From: an uncultured Collinsella sp.
GTDB lineage: Bacteria; Actinomycetota; Coriobacteriia; Coriobacteriales; Coriobacteriaceae
DNA length: 45,957 nt
Assembly: GCA_902490305.1 (NCBI GenBank)
Contig: CABUDI010000014.1
Span: 1-45,957 of the forward strand
Reading direction: 5' to 3'
Every line of letters begins with the position of its first letter. The stretch's first letter is position 1. This document shows, piece by piece, positions 1 to 8,910 of this stretch. The translations under genes and the position numbers were made by a program. A model generated the notes under the pieces. That model made no database searches, had not been told where the DNA came from, and saw nothing but the letters and a program-made list of their open reading frames with translations.

Positions 1-114
1 GGGAGACGGCGAGTTAGCCGGCAGGTCGGCATGTCAATCCTGGTCTAACAGAGCCATCTTTTTTGGCTGGTGTGGTGAGAGTCATGGTTGCTCCATTTCT
101 ATCGGCAATACATC

Positions 115-138
115 CTATATGCCTACCGATAGGTATAT
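115..138. promoter_or_regulatory. inverted repeat, possible operator
   Basis: Two 10-base arms (TATATGCCTA and TAGGTATATA) face each other around CCGA, with one mismatch. The AT-rich flanks and CCTA/TAGG core resemble TetR-type operators, but no gene start that it would control lies inside the window. The rest of positions 1-229 holds no convincing gene. Confidence 0.35.
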
Positions 139-229
139 AAACCAGAGGACTCTTCGTCAAGCATTAAGCGGGGAGAGGGAGTTCTTAACCTGCCGAACGG
201 TAATTAGACCCCGTTTTCGCAAGGGTCTC

Positions 230-262
230 AATGTGACAAAGGGACTGTCCCTTTGTCACATT
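230..262. repeat. 33-bp REP-like palindrome, copy 1
   Basis: Perfect 15-base arms (AATGTGACAAAGGGA and its complement) around CTG. The right arm runs into the stop codon of the ABC transporter gene that ends at 261. An identical 33-bp copy lies at 3679-3711 and a diverged relative at 45871-45903. It can fold as a hairpin, so it may also end transcription of the ABC gene. Confidence 0.8.
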
Positions 263-3200
263 ATTCGGAGCGCAGGGCTTCGACGGGGTCCTTCTTGGAT
301 GCGCTGCGGGCCGGCAGCAGGCCGGCAACGACCGTCAGCAGCACTGAAATTGCGATGAGCACCAGCGCATCCTGCACGGGCAGGCTCATCAGATTGGGCA
401 CCTGTTTGGCCGCAAGCGCCCAGGTATTAACCGGAAAGCTCACGAGCACCACGACGACAATGGCAAAGACGCCGGCGATGAGGCCCTCGATAAAGGTCTC
501 GGCATTGAATACGTTGGCCACGTTGCGCTTCGACGCGCCGATCGCGCGCAGGATGCCAATCTCCTTTTTGCGCTCCAGCACGCTGATGTAGGTGATGATG
601 CCGATCATAATGGAGCTCACCACTAGGCTGATGCTCACGAATGCGATGAGCACCAAGCTGATGGTATTCACAATGTCGGTCACCGAGCCCATAATGATTC
701 CCATATAGTCGGTGTACGAAATCGCCTGCTCATCGTGGCCAGCAGCTTTGACCTGCTTGTTATACGCATCGATATGGTCGAGCACGCGCTCCTTCGCCTC
801 AAAGTCGCGCGGGAAAATCTTGACCGAGATGGGGTCTGCCTCGTCCGCATAACCCAGTGTGGTCAGGTTGTTGTCATAGGTAAGCTGCGATGCCTTGGCA
901 TAACTCATCATAAGCGAACTCAGGTCCTCGGCGTCCATGTTGAAGTGGATGGCGCGGGCAAAGGCGCTCGCATCCACACGCATAGCGCTCGCCAGGTTGG
1001 CAAAACTCGATGACATCTGCGTCGCCATCTGGCCCATGAGCCCTGCCGCGCCTGCCTTGAGCTGAGTTGACACCGTCGTCGCAATCTGGTCGCTGATCGA
1101 CTTCATCATCTGATCCAGAGCCTGCTGCAGATACGGAGCCAGCTGCTTTTGTACATAGTCGGTCATCGCCTGCTGCAGGCGCTCGGCCAGGGCATCGCCG
1201 CCGAGTGCCTTGAGCTGAGCCAGGATTTGCTGGGCTGCCGTATCACTCTCAAGATACGTCGAGAACGCGGCGGCAAGCTTTGACGCGTCCTTAAGATCTT
1301 CGGGCGTCAGCGCCTTAAACTGTTCCGACTGCATAAAGCCCGTGAACAGTTGGTTGGCGAGCGCCCCCACTTGCTGCATCTGCTCGGGTGTAAGCTCCAA
1401 CCCATCGAAGACACCCGAGAAATCGGGGGCTGGCGCCTTAGACATGATGTCGCTGAAGTCGATATCCTTCCCTACGCCCGAAAGGTCAATGTCCAGCTCG
1501 GACAAGTCAAGACACGACGGGTCCATACCGCCGGCAACACCCGAGAGCACGGAGGTATCGAACGAGAACGCGCTCTTGAGCGCCGCCTCGTCCACACTGA
1601 ACATGCTGCCCAGATCCACGCCTTGTTTGGCCTCGCCTTGCAGTTCGTCGAAGGTTTTGCCCGTAAAGACATCCGTCTCGGGGTGGGCGAGTTGCTCCCG
1701 CACAATCTGCGAATCGGCGGCGCGCTCCATAAGCTGGCGAGTCAGCGCATGTGTATAGGCAATGCCCGGAGACAACGCACTCGCATTGGCCGTCTCGTTA
1801 GGGCGCACCACACCCACGATGTGTACGTCGATGCCATCGGCAACCTTGGCGGCCATAAAGTCGGCGTCACCAGACATGTCGGTCCACATGCCGGTCTCTT
1901 CGTTTTTGCGATAGGCATCGGCCGGCGACAGCACCTTAAACGTCGTGGACAGCGCATCGTCGTAGGTAAAGTCGGTGCCGGTCTCGGGTGCTTTGACCCC
2001 ACCGTCGGCCGTCATGGCACTGTTTACCAGATCGTTGAGCTCATCGATATCCAGCGCACCGATGCTGTAGAGCGTATAGTCGCCCACCGTACCGCGGCTC
2101 GAAAGCACCATCACGGCTTCGTTGGCAGACGTGGGCCAATGACCGGCGACGACATCGTACTGGCTGTCGAGCAGGCTCTGGTCGTCAATCATCTCGTTAA
2201 AGACCGAGGTTCCCATGGATTCCATGCTCACCGTTGCCGCCGAACTCGCGCCTCCGCTCATAGCCTCGGTCATTGCGTTGGGAACAAGCCGAACGGGCTT
2301 CTCATCGCCCTTGCCGGCACGATAGACAACCGGCGATACACCGTAGCCGTACTGAATGGCGTTGACCTCTTTGTCGATACCGTCGCCGCCGTCGTCAAGC
2401 CATGCCTTAAAGCTCGTCATGTCGTTGGACTTAACGCTCGCAAACATATCCTTTACGGCCGTGACCACGGGAATCTTATCGGTTTCGGCACTGTCGTCGG
2501 ACGAATCCACGTTTTCAGGCGAGTCATCATCCGCAGCCCCCTGTCCGCCCATCATGGACGACAGGTCGTAATCCTGCTTGGAAATGGTGAGTGGGTAGCT
2601 CGAGAGCGTATCCTCCTCGACCTTTTTGATGTAGCCGTTTACGCCGTTGGACAGCGCCAGAATCGCCGCGATACCGATAATGCCAATCGAGCCCGCAAAG
2701 GCCGTCATGGCCGTGCGGCCCTTCTTGGTCATGAGGTTTCGGGCAGAAAGCCCCAGCGCCGTCACAAAGCTCATCGAGGTTTTGCGCGTAGGCTTGGCCT
2801 CGCGGCGCGTGGCGTCAGCGACATCGAAAGGATCGGAATCATCGGTGATCTTGCCGTCCGCCAGGTTGACGATGCGCGTGGCGTATTGGTATGCCAGGTC
2901 GGGATTGTGCGTGACCATGATGACCAGACGGTCGCGCGCAACTTCTTTGAGCAAATCCATAACCTGCACGGATGTCGTTGAATCCAAAGCGCCAGTCGGC
3001 TCGTCGGCAAGGACGATCTCAGGGTCATTGATCAGGGCGCGGGCAATGGCCACGCGCTGCATCTGCCCGCCCGATAGCTGGCTCGGGCGCTTGTTAACGT
3101 GCTCGCCCAAGCCGACTTTCTCCAACGCCTCGCGCGCACGCTGGCGACGCTCGGCATGCCCCACGCCCGTGAGCGTGAGCGCCAGCTCCACGTTTTCCAA

Positions 3201-3500
3201 AATGGTCTGATGCGGAATGAGGTTATAGCTTTGGAACACAAAGCCGATACGGTTGTTGCGGTAGGCATCCCAATCGCGATCGTGAAAGTCTTTGGTCGAA
3301 ATACCGTCGATCAGCAGGTCGCCAGAATCGAAATGATCGAGCCCACCGATAACGTTGAGCATCGTAGTTTTGCCCGACCCCGAAGGTCCCAGAATGGCCA
3401 CGAACTCGTTATCGCGAAAAGACAGGCTCACGCTGTCGAGCGCTACCTGCGTAAACGACTGCGTAACGTACCTTTTGCAAGTACCTTTGAGCTCCAGCAT
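261..3500 (-). CDS. ABC transporter, fused ATPase and FtsX-type permease (MacB-like)
   Basis: One chain of 1079 residues combines an ATPase of the MacB/LolD type with an FtsX-family permease. Numbered from the chosen start, the Walker A motif GPSGSGKT is at 38-45, the signature LSGGQ at 142-146 and Walker B IVLADE at 162-167, followed by the switch histidine in VTHN. A first membrane helix lies near residues 265-285, then about 600 residues predicted outside the membrane, then three C-terminal helices with the usual ERKKEIGILRAIGAS loop. The outer domain has acidic and Ala/Gln-rich stretches and is far longer than MacB's. I chose ATG at 3500 because AGGAGAGG sits 9 bases upstream; a GTG at 3527 is the alternative. 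The substrate is unknown; relatives export peptides or act in envelope stress. Confidence 0.88.
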   Translation of the reverse strand: MLELKGTCKRYVTQSFTQVALDSVSLSFRDNEFVAILGPSGSGKTTMLNVIGGLDHFDSGDLLIDGISTKDFHDRDWDAYRNNRIGFVFQSYNLIPHQTILENVELALTLTGVGHAERRQRAREALEKVGLGEHVNKRPSQLSGGQMQRVAIARALINDPEIVLADEPTGALDSTTSVQVMDLLKEVARDRLVIMVTHNPDLAYQYATRIVNLADGKITDDSDPFDVADATRREAKPTRKTSMSFVTALGLSARNLMTKKGRTAMTAFAGSIGIIGIAAILALSNGVNGYIKKVEEDTLSSYPLTISKQDYDLSSMMGGQGAADDDSPENVDSSDDSAETDKIPVVTAVKDMFASVKSNDMTSFKAWLDDGGDGIDKEVNAIQYGYGVSPVVYRAGKGDEKPVRLVPNAMTEAMSGGASSAATVSMESMGTSVFNEMIDDQSLLDSQYDVVAGHWPTSANEAVMVLSSRGTVGDYTLYSIGALDIDELNDLVNSAMTADGGVKAPETGTDFTYDDALSTTFKVLSPADAYRKNEETGMWTDMSGDADFMAAKVADGIDVHIVGVVRPNETANASALSPGIAYTHALTRQLMERAADSQIVREQLAHPETDVFTGKTFDELQGEAKQGVDLGSMFSVDEAALKSAFSFDTSVLSGVAGGMDPSCLDLSELDIDLSGVGKDIDFSDIMSKAPAPDFSGVFDGLELTPEQMQQVGALANQLFTGFMQSEQFKALTPEDLKDASKLAAAFSTYLESDTAAQQILAQLKALGGDALAERLQQAMTDYVQKQLAPYLQQALDQMMKSISDQIATTVSTQLKAGAAGLMGQMATQMSSSFANLASAMRVDASAFARAIHFNMDAEDLSSLMMSYAKASQLTYDNNLTTLGYADEADPISVKIFPRDFEAKERVLDHIDAYNKQVKAAGHDEQAISYTDYMGIIMGSVTDIVNTISLVLIAFVSISLVVSSIMIGIITYISVLERKKEIGILRAIGASKRNVANVFNAETFIEGLIAGVFAIVVVVLVSFPVNTWALAAKQVPNLMSLPVQDALVLIAISVLLTVVAGLLPARSASKKDPVEALRSE

Positions 3501-3632
3501 GGACGGCAACCTCTCCTGCGCAGGCACCCTGCCCGCTCTCCTCCGCCGTTCGTATTCGACGCTTTTGTCCTACTCTATCCCCATTTTTTGCCGACACCAG
3601 TGGGGAATGTAACGAATCGCGCCAAAAACGAA

Positions 3633-3664
3633 CGGGACGGCACGCCACACAGCGCACCGTCCCG
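3633..3664 (-). terminator. Rho-independent terminator of the redox operon
   Basis: CGGGACGG and CCGTCCCG form an 8-bp stem. Read on the minus strand it is followed by GTTCGTTTTTGG. It lies about 60 bases after the stop of the TlpA-like gene. Confidence 0.65.
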
Positions 3665-3678
3665 CACACAACATCGAC

Positions 3679-3711
3679 AATGTGACAAAGGGACTGTCCC
3701 TTTGTCACATT
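3679..3711. repeat. 33-bp REP-like palindrome, copy 2
   Basis: Identical over all 33 bases to the palindrome at 230-262. It lies between the TlpA-like gene and its terminator, again just past the 3' end of a minus-strand gene. Confidence 0.8.
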
Positions 3712-3726
3712 ACGTGTACTCAGCCT

Positions 3727-4698
3727 TTACTGCTCGCTATTCGCAATCGCCTGGTCGATAAGCTTGTCGAGTGCTGCGCGCTGCTCGGCGGAGCTGATGG
3801 CTCCCACGATTGGATCCCCTACGATGTTGCCATTCTGATCGATGACATACGTTGTCGGGAACGAGAACAAATTTGACGTAAACTTACCGGCCTCGCTATC
3901 CGACTTGAACCAGATGTTCTTATATGTCACGCCCTTCTTGCTCAGCACGTCCTTGGCATCTGCAATCTCGCCCTTGTTGCCATCGAGCGTAAAGGAATTG
4001 ACGCCCACGACCTGGCCGCCCTTCTCGGCAAGCTCCTGATTCAGTTTCTCAAGATCGCCCAACTCACCCATGCACGGCTTGCAAGTGGTGAACCAGAAAT
4101 TCATGACGGTAACCTTGTTCTTAGAGAACAGCTCGTCGCTGCTCACGTCGTTGCCGTCCAGGTCCTTGCCCGTAAAGCTGGGGAACTTCGTCGCCTCGCT
4201 CGAAGCATTGGCACCAGCCGTCATGCCAGCGGTCGAAGCGTCGACGCTCTCGCCTGCGCTCGGCGTGCTTCCACAGCCGGGGAACTCCTTCTCCAAGCTC
4301 TCGAGCTTGTCCTCGATTTCCTTGATCTGCTGCGCACCGGCCTTGAGCGTCTTAAGCTCATCCGCCGTAAACTCATCCTTGGCGCCGTCGATGGTCTTGA
4401 GCAAGAAATCGCCGTAATTGCTGCCGTCCTCAATCATTGTCGAGTCTTTATTTGCCGCATTGAATACCTTTTCCCACAGCGCGTTATCACTCGAAAAGAT
4501 CTCGTTCTCCTTCTGCATGAGTTTTGCATACAACTCGGCGGCCTCGTCGGCATTGGCCGGCTTCTGCGCAGTGAGTTCTGCGATCTTAGGATCGGAGCTC
4601 GCAGATTCGCTCGCATTGCCACCGGGCGCCGAACATGCCACAAGGCACAAGGCCAATACCGGCACCATAAACAGGGCCGCAATCTTAGAAAGCTTCAT
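3727..4698 (-). CDS. TlpA/ResA-like thioredoxin-fold lipoprotein
   Basis: A secreted lipoprotein of about 323 residues. The N-terminus is a lipoprotein signal with lipobox LVAC (lipidated Cys 22). Residues 30-150 form a Ser/Ala-rich and helical region, and residues 165-320 a redoxin fold. The active site is CKPC (Cys 206 and Cys 209) in the context NFWFTTCKPC. Such proteins exchange thiols and disulfides outside the membrane. It is the last gene of a minus-strand operon behind a polyferredoxin-like membrane protein, which suggests electrons are fed to it. ATG at 4698 was chosen because GGAGG lies 7 bases upstream; the ATG two codons earlier is too close to that site. The physiological partner is not shown by the sequence. 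Confidence 0.85.
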   Translation of the reverse strand: MKLSKIAALFMVPVLALCLVACSAPGGNASESASSDPKIAELTAQKPANADEAAELYAKLMQKENEIFSSDNALWEKVFNAANKDSTMIEDGSNYGDFLLKTIDGAKDEFTADELKTLKAGAQQIKEIEDKLESLEKEFPGCGSTPSAGESVDASTAGMTAGANASSEATKFPSFTGKDLDGNDVSSDELFSKNKVTVMNFWFTTCKPCMGELGDLEKLNQELAEKGGQVVGVNSFTLDGNKGEIADAKDVLSKKGVTYKNIWFKSDSEAGKFTSNLFSFPTTYVIDQNGNIVGDPIVGAISSAEQRAALDKLIDQAIANSEQ

Positions 4699-4727
4699 AG
4701 TCATTCCTCCGTTTTGTCGAAGCTTGT

Positions 4728-5630
4728 TTACTTTTTATCGGCGGTCAAGGGAAGCTTTTCCGCCGACACATCCAGGCCATAGCGATAGCTGATGGCATCG
4801 ACAGGACAGGCCCCGATGCACTTTCCGCACCGGATACATTCGGCATGATTGGGCGCGCGGACCACATCAACGTCCATCTGACAAACCCTTGAGCACTTGC
4901 CGCACGAGACACATTTGCACGCGTCAACCTGAATCCCCAACAAGGACACCCTATTCATGAGCGCATAGAATGCGCCGAGCGGGCAAATCCATTTGCAGAA
5001 GGGGCGGTAGAACAAAACACTCAGCACTACCACGGCAATGAGAACGACAAGTTTCCAAGTAAAGAGATGTCCCAACGCAGATCGAATGCCGGCATTGGCA
5101 ATGGCCAGCGGAATGGCGCCCTCGAGCACACCCTGTGGACAGATGTACTTGCAAAAGAACGGGTCCCCCATCCCCACATCGTTAACCACCAAGACGGGCA
5201 GCAGCACCACGGCAAACAGCAGCACGACGTATTTGATGTACGTGAGCGGCTTAAGCTTTTTCGTGGAAAGCTTTTTGCCGGGAATCTTATGAAGCAGCTC
5301 CTGCAGCCAGCCAAACGGGCACAGAAAGCCGCATACAAAGCGTCCCAGCAGCACGCCGAGCAAAATGAGCGTACCGGTGACGTAGTAAGAAAAGTTGAAC
5401 TTGGATGAACCTACCACCGACTGGAACGACCCGATGGGGCACGCACCCGATGCCGCGGGGCACGAATAGCAATTAAGTCCAGGTACGCAGACTGTTTTCC
5501 CCGCGCCCTGATAGATGCCGCCTTTGGCAAAGTTTGACAGGTGAATATTGGTGACCAGCGTCGCCGCCGCCTGAATGAATCCGCGAAATCGGGCCAAAAC
5601 ATGCGACGCAGTGTTTTCTCTTTTATCCAA
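4728..5630 (-). CDS. 4Fe-4S polyferredoxin-like membrane protein (NapH/YccM type)
   Basis: An integral membrane iron-sulfur protein of about 300 residues. It has several helices, two CxxxCP motifs at helix ends (CGFLCPFG and CKWICPLG), an additional CKYICPQG, and a C-terminal pair of ferredoxin clusters (CVSCGKCSRVC, CIRCGKCIGACP). NapH, NosR and YccM relatives move electrons through the membrane. Here the likely acceptor is the TlpA-like lipoprotein encoded next. The start is uncertain: an upstream ATG at 5717 would overlap the small CxxC gene heavily, so I prefer TTG at 5630, which overlaps that gene's stop by 8 bases with GGAG 10 bases upstream. This implies translational coupling. Confidence 0.82.
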   Translation of the reverse strand: MDKRENTASHVLARFRGFIQAAATLVTNIHLSNFAKGGIYQGAGKTVCVPGLNCYSCPAASGACPIGSFQSVVGSSKFNFSYYVTGTLILLGVLLGRFVCGFLCPFGWLQELLHKIPGKKLSTKKLKPLTYIKYVVLLFAVVLLPVLVVNDVGMGDPFFCKYICPQGVLEGAIPLAIANAGIRSALGHLFTWKLVVLIAVVVLSVLFYRPFCKWICPLGAFYALMNRVSLLGIQVDACKCVSCGKCSRVCQMDVDVVRAPNHAECIRCGKCIGACPVDAISYRYGLDVSAEKLPLTADKK

Positions 5631-5769
5631 TTCCGATACACTCCAAGCACAGCCTAATCGCTTTGGCCAGCACGGCATCCGCCTCGCCACGCATAACACC
5701 AAAGCACACCATGGCAATTCCGACGATCAACAAAGCGACCTGTACCACGGGTTTTACCGCTTTGAACAA
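5623..5769 (-). CDS. 48-residue membrane-anchored CxxC protein (CD1871A-like)
   Basis: A very short gene. A TTG start lies 8 bases after AAAGGAG. The product has one hydrophobic segment (residues 9-25), a stretch MRGEADAVLAKAIRLC and ends in CLECIGIG. I recognise this as the CD1871A family of CxxC-containing small proteins, which in Clostridia sit beside 4Fe-4S membrane proteins and TlpA-like thioredoxins, exactly as here. It is the first gene of the operon and its stop overlaps the start of the polyferredoxin gene. The job is unknown; a redox-active CxxC helper of the iron-sulfur protein is an inference from position. The family call is from memory of the C-terminal pattern. Confidence 0.72.
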   Translation of the reverse strand: MFKAVKPVVQVALLIVGIAMVCFGVMRGEADAVLAKAIRLCLECIGIG

Positions 5770-5859
5770 CCTGACCACTCCTTTCGTTACGCGACCATTG
5801 GACCATATCGGCTATAAAATCCGTGTTAAGCGCGATTTGGAATGTGCAAGGAGACTGTT

Positions 5860-6534
5860 ATGCGTATTTTGATCGTCGAAGACGAGCGAGCACTGTGCGA
5901 TGCAATCGCGCGCAGCTTGCGAAACTTGGCGTACAGCGTCGACTGCTGTCACGATGGACGGGAGGCGCTCGACCTGCTGGGCATCGAAGTCTTTGACCTC
6001 GTGGTACTCGACCTCAATCTTCCCCATGTCGACGGCATGACCGTGCTCAGGGAACTTAGGAAAACCGATTGCGAGACCAAGGTACTGATTCTGTCCGCGC
6101 GTGGCGAAGTATCCGATAAAGTCGCCGGACTCGATGCCGGCGCCAACGATTACCTTACCAAGCCGTTTCATCTGGACGAACTTGCGGCAAGGATCCGCAG
6201 CCTTACCCTCAGGCGCTTCGCACAAAGCGACATAGTATTAACCTGCAGAAAGCTCAGCTTTGACACCAAGGCGCGCATCGCTTCCGTGGACAGTGAAGCT
6301 CTATCTCTTACACGCAAGGAAACGGGAATCTTGGAATACCTGATGCTTAATCAGGGGCGACCGGTAAGCCAAGAGGAGCTTATCGAGCACGTTTGGGATA
6401 GCAGCGTGAACAGCTTTAGCAACGCAACCCGCGTTCATATCTCGTCGCTCCGAAAAAAGTTGCGCAGCGCTTTGGGATACGACCCGATTCGCAATCGGAT
6501 TGGAGAGGGCTACGTTATGGAGGACAGTGAATGA
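5860..6534 (+). CDS. OmpR/PhoB-family response regulator
   Basis: A 224-residue response regulator. The receiver domain has the acidic pair near residues 7-9, phospho-acceptor Asp 51 in VVLDLNLP and Lys 101 in TKPF. Residues 130-224 form the winged-helix DNA-binding domain (LTRKETGILEYL, then RVHISSLRKKLR). ATG at 5860 follows AAGGAG at a good distance. The kinase gene starts inside its stop codon (ATGA overlap). The divergent redox operon at 5769 shares the roughly 90-bp promoter region, so it is the obvious target. A TATAAAAT stretch near 5813 may be the -10 element. Confidence 0.93.
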   Translation: MRILIVEDERALCDAIARSLRNLAYSVDCCHDGREALDLLGIEVFDLVVLDLNLPHVDGMTVLRELRKTDCETKVLILSARGEVSDKVAGLDAGANDYLTKPFHLDELAARIRSLTLRRFAQSDIVLTCRKLSFDTKARIASVDSEALSLTRKETGILEYLMLNQGRPVSQEELIEHVWDSSVNSFSNATRVHISSLRKKLRSALGYDPIRNRIGEGYVMEDSE

Positions 6535-7682
6535 AAAGGCTTTCGCTGCAATGGCGCATAACGATTATGACGGCACTGCTCACGTGTGCGGCATGCGTGC
6601 TGACGAACTGCCTGGTCGGCTATACGGGCATGCGCTACATGGATGCCATCGGCAGTGACATCTCGGCCTTTACCGCAACCGGCGAAGATTCGCCCCAGGC
6701 GTTCGACCCAACGAAAGCGACCCTCGATAACGAGGTTACGATCGTCGTAAACGACGCACAGGAGTCTTTTGGCACGACAGCCTGGTGCATCACGGCTGGA
6801 ATCACACTCCTTGGCGGCGTGCTGGCATACTTTGTGAGCGGCCGTGCACTCAAACCGCTACGGGCTTTTGCAGCCCAGGTTGAGCGTGTGCAGCCTGACA
6901 ACCTAAGCGAAATCAGGCTCAGTGAAGATGTGCCCACCGAGTTACAACGATGCAGCGCCTCTTTCAACGACATGATCGCCCGTCTTGGCGAAGGGTTCTC
7001 TGCACAGCGTCAGTTTACCGGCAACGCCGCACACGAGCTGCGCACCCCGCTCGCCCTTATGCAAGCACAGATTGAACTATTCATCTCCGAGCACTCCGGT
7101 TTGCAACCCGAAACAGCCGAGCTGCTCGGCCTGCTACAAGAACAAACCGAGCGCATGTCGCGGATGACCAAGGTATTGCTCGAGATGAGTGAGCTCCACA
7201 GCGTTCCTTGCGAGGACGATGTTGAACTTGGTCCCTTGTCCGAAGAGGTCCTCACCGACCTTGCGCCACTTGCCGAAAATAAGGGCATAGCCCTCAATTG
7301 TGCTGGAGACGCTTTAGTAATCGGGAGCGACACGCTCCTCTATCGGCTGGTGTTTAACCTGGTCGAAAATGCCATCCATTACAGCCGCCCCGGCTCGACT
7401 GTCAACGTCTCCATCTGCGACAACGACAGCCACGTGTTCCTGAGAGTCGAGGACCAGGGCCCGGGAATACCCAAGCAGTACCGTGAGAGCATCTTCCAGC
7501 CGTTCTTTCGTCTAGACAAATCCCGCAGCAGGGCATACGGCGGCGCAGGACTCGGGCTAGCGCTTGTTTGGGAGATTGCAGCGCTTCACGGTGGCGCGGT
7601 AGAGGTCGAAGCAAGTTCCGAGAGCGGGACCACCATGCTCGTAAGCCTTCCAAAACGATCCGTAGCGTTAACCGAACAGTAA
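6531..7682 (+). CDS. sensor histidine kinase
   Basis: A 383-residue membrane kinase paired with the preceding regulator. Helices lie at about residues 9-30 and 84-103 with a short outer loop of about 50 residues, followed by a HAMP-like linker. The phospho-acceptor is His 168 in NAAHELRTP. The ATPase domain carries the N box NLVENAIHYS, G1 box DQGPGIP and G2 box GGAGLGLALV. The outer loop has no conserved sensor domain I know, so the signal is unknown. Position opposite the iron-sulfur/TlpA operon suggests a redox or envelope thiol signal (inference). Confidence 0.93.
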   Translation: MKRLSLQWRITIMTALLTCAACVLTNCLVGYTGMRYMDAIGSDISAFTATGEDSPQAFDPTKATLDNEVTIVVNDAQESFGTTAWCITAGITLLGGVLAYFVSGRALKPLRAFAAQVERVQPDNLSEIRLSEDVPTELQRCSASFNDMIARLGEGFSAQRQFTGNAAHELRTPLALMQAQIELFISEHSGLQPETAELLGLLQEQTERMSRMTKVLLEMSELHSVPCEDDVELGPLSEEVLTDLAPLAENKGIALNCAGDALVIGSDTLLYRLVFNLVENAIHYSRPGSTVNVSICDNDSHVFLRVEDQGPGIPKQYRESIFQPFFRLDKSRSRAYGGAGLGLALVWEIAALHGGAVEVEASSESGTTMLVSLPKRSVALTEQ

Positions 7683-7749
7683 AACGAAAGGGGTCCCGAG
7701 CAACAGGAGTACAATTGCTGCATTGTTGCCAGCTGTTGGGAGATGGAAG

Positions 7750-8754
7750 ATGGACTGCGATGGCTACCCATGCGTTCCCATGCCGTTGATGTGCACCGCC
7801 TTTGTGCCGGGGCAGATTGACGCTGCGGTTGCAGGCATTTCCGACCCCGATTCACGCACCATCGCCATGGCAGAAGCGCTGTACTTTCGCGGACAGGCCG
7901 CCCTCGCTGCCAAGACGGCGCGCCCCTATCTTGACGCCACCGATTCCGCACTGCGCTATTCCGCATGCTTTATCTGCGGATACGCCAGTCTGTCGCTCAA
8001 CCGTATCGCCGACGCCCGCCGTTGTCTTGCGGGCATCCTCGATACGCCAACTGACGAGGAATCACCCGCCGTCCACGCCACGCATATCCTGTTCGCCTCG
8101 GCCGCGAGCGTCCTGCTGCACTTGCCTTCCCCGTATTCCGCCGAAGAGTTTTATCCGCTTGCGGCGCATCTGCCCGAAGGTCTGCGCCTGTTCGCCAGCT
8201 ACGTGATGGCGCATGCCCTGTACCTGCGCGGCGAATATGGCCGCAGCCTGGGCATGGCGGAAAACGCCCTGATCATGAAACAGGGAAGTTATCCCATCTC
8301 GGAGCTGTTCCTGCACTTGGCAGCTTCCATGGCATGCATGAGCCTCAAGGACATCGACGCCGCAAAAACGCACTTCGGAGTTGCTTGGAACATTGCGCGC
8401 CCCGACGGCCTTATTGAGCTCATTGGCGAGCATCACGGCCTTTTACAGGGGCTTATCGAGGCATGCCTAAAAACGCAATACCCTGACGACTTCGCGCGCA
8501 TCATCGAGATCACGTACCGCTTCAGCTACGGCTGGCGGCGCATCCACAACCCCGATTCGGGCGAGGACGTGGCCGACGATTTAACGACCACGGAGTTCAC
8601 CATGGCCATGCTCGCCTGCCGCGGATGGACCAACGCCGAAATCGCACGCCACATGGGAGTATCGCCGGGCACCGTTAAAAATCGACTGTCCAACGTGTAT
8701 GCAAAGCTTGGCATCGGCACGCGCACCGAACTGGTCGCGCATATGCTGCGTTAG
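7750..8754 (+). CDS. LuxR-type regulator with helical-repeat N-terminus
   Basis: About 334 residues. The last 65 contain a LuxR/GerE helix-turn-helix (GWTNAEIARHMGVSPGTVKN followed by RLSNVYAKLGI). The first 260 residues are rich in Ala and Leu helices that look like TPR repeats (YFRGQAALAAKTARPYL, LYLRGEYGRSLGMAENAL). There is no receiver or ATPase domain. ATG at 7750 follows GGGAG; an ATG nine codons earlier lacks a ribosome site. It lies 156 bases before the giant surface-protein gene on the same strand, so it may control that gene. Confidence 0.8.
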   Translation: MDCDGYPCVPMPLMCTAFVPGQIDAAVAGISDPDSRTIAMAEALYFRGQAALAAKTARPYLDATDSALRYSACFICGYASLSLNRIADARRCLAGILDTPTDEESPAVHATHILFASAASVLLHLPSPYSAEEFYPLAAHLPEGLRLFASYVMAHALYLRGEYGRSLGMAENALIMKQGSYPISELFLHLAASMACMSLKDIDAAKTHFGVAWNIARPDGLIELIGEHHGLLQGLIEACLKTQYPDDFARIIEITYRFSYGWRRIHNPDSGEDVADDLTTTEFTMAMLACRGWTNAEIARHMGVSPGTVKNRLSNVYAKLGIGTRTELVAHMLR

Positions 8755-8910
8755 CGGCCAGACTGCCTAGCGCGGCACATGCGCCCCGGAGCCCCGGCGC
8801 TTCGCTCGCTCAAATTGGACATTTTGGCCCTCGGACGGCACTACCGTGACAGGATGCCTTCTCGCAAAATTGGATTATTTCCACCGATACCTGCGGGATG
8901 GGAGCCAAAG

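Noticed and set aside
119..358. 79-codon plus-strand frame at the window start
   Set aside because: It runs through the palindrome and into the antisense of the ABC gene and has no ribosome site.
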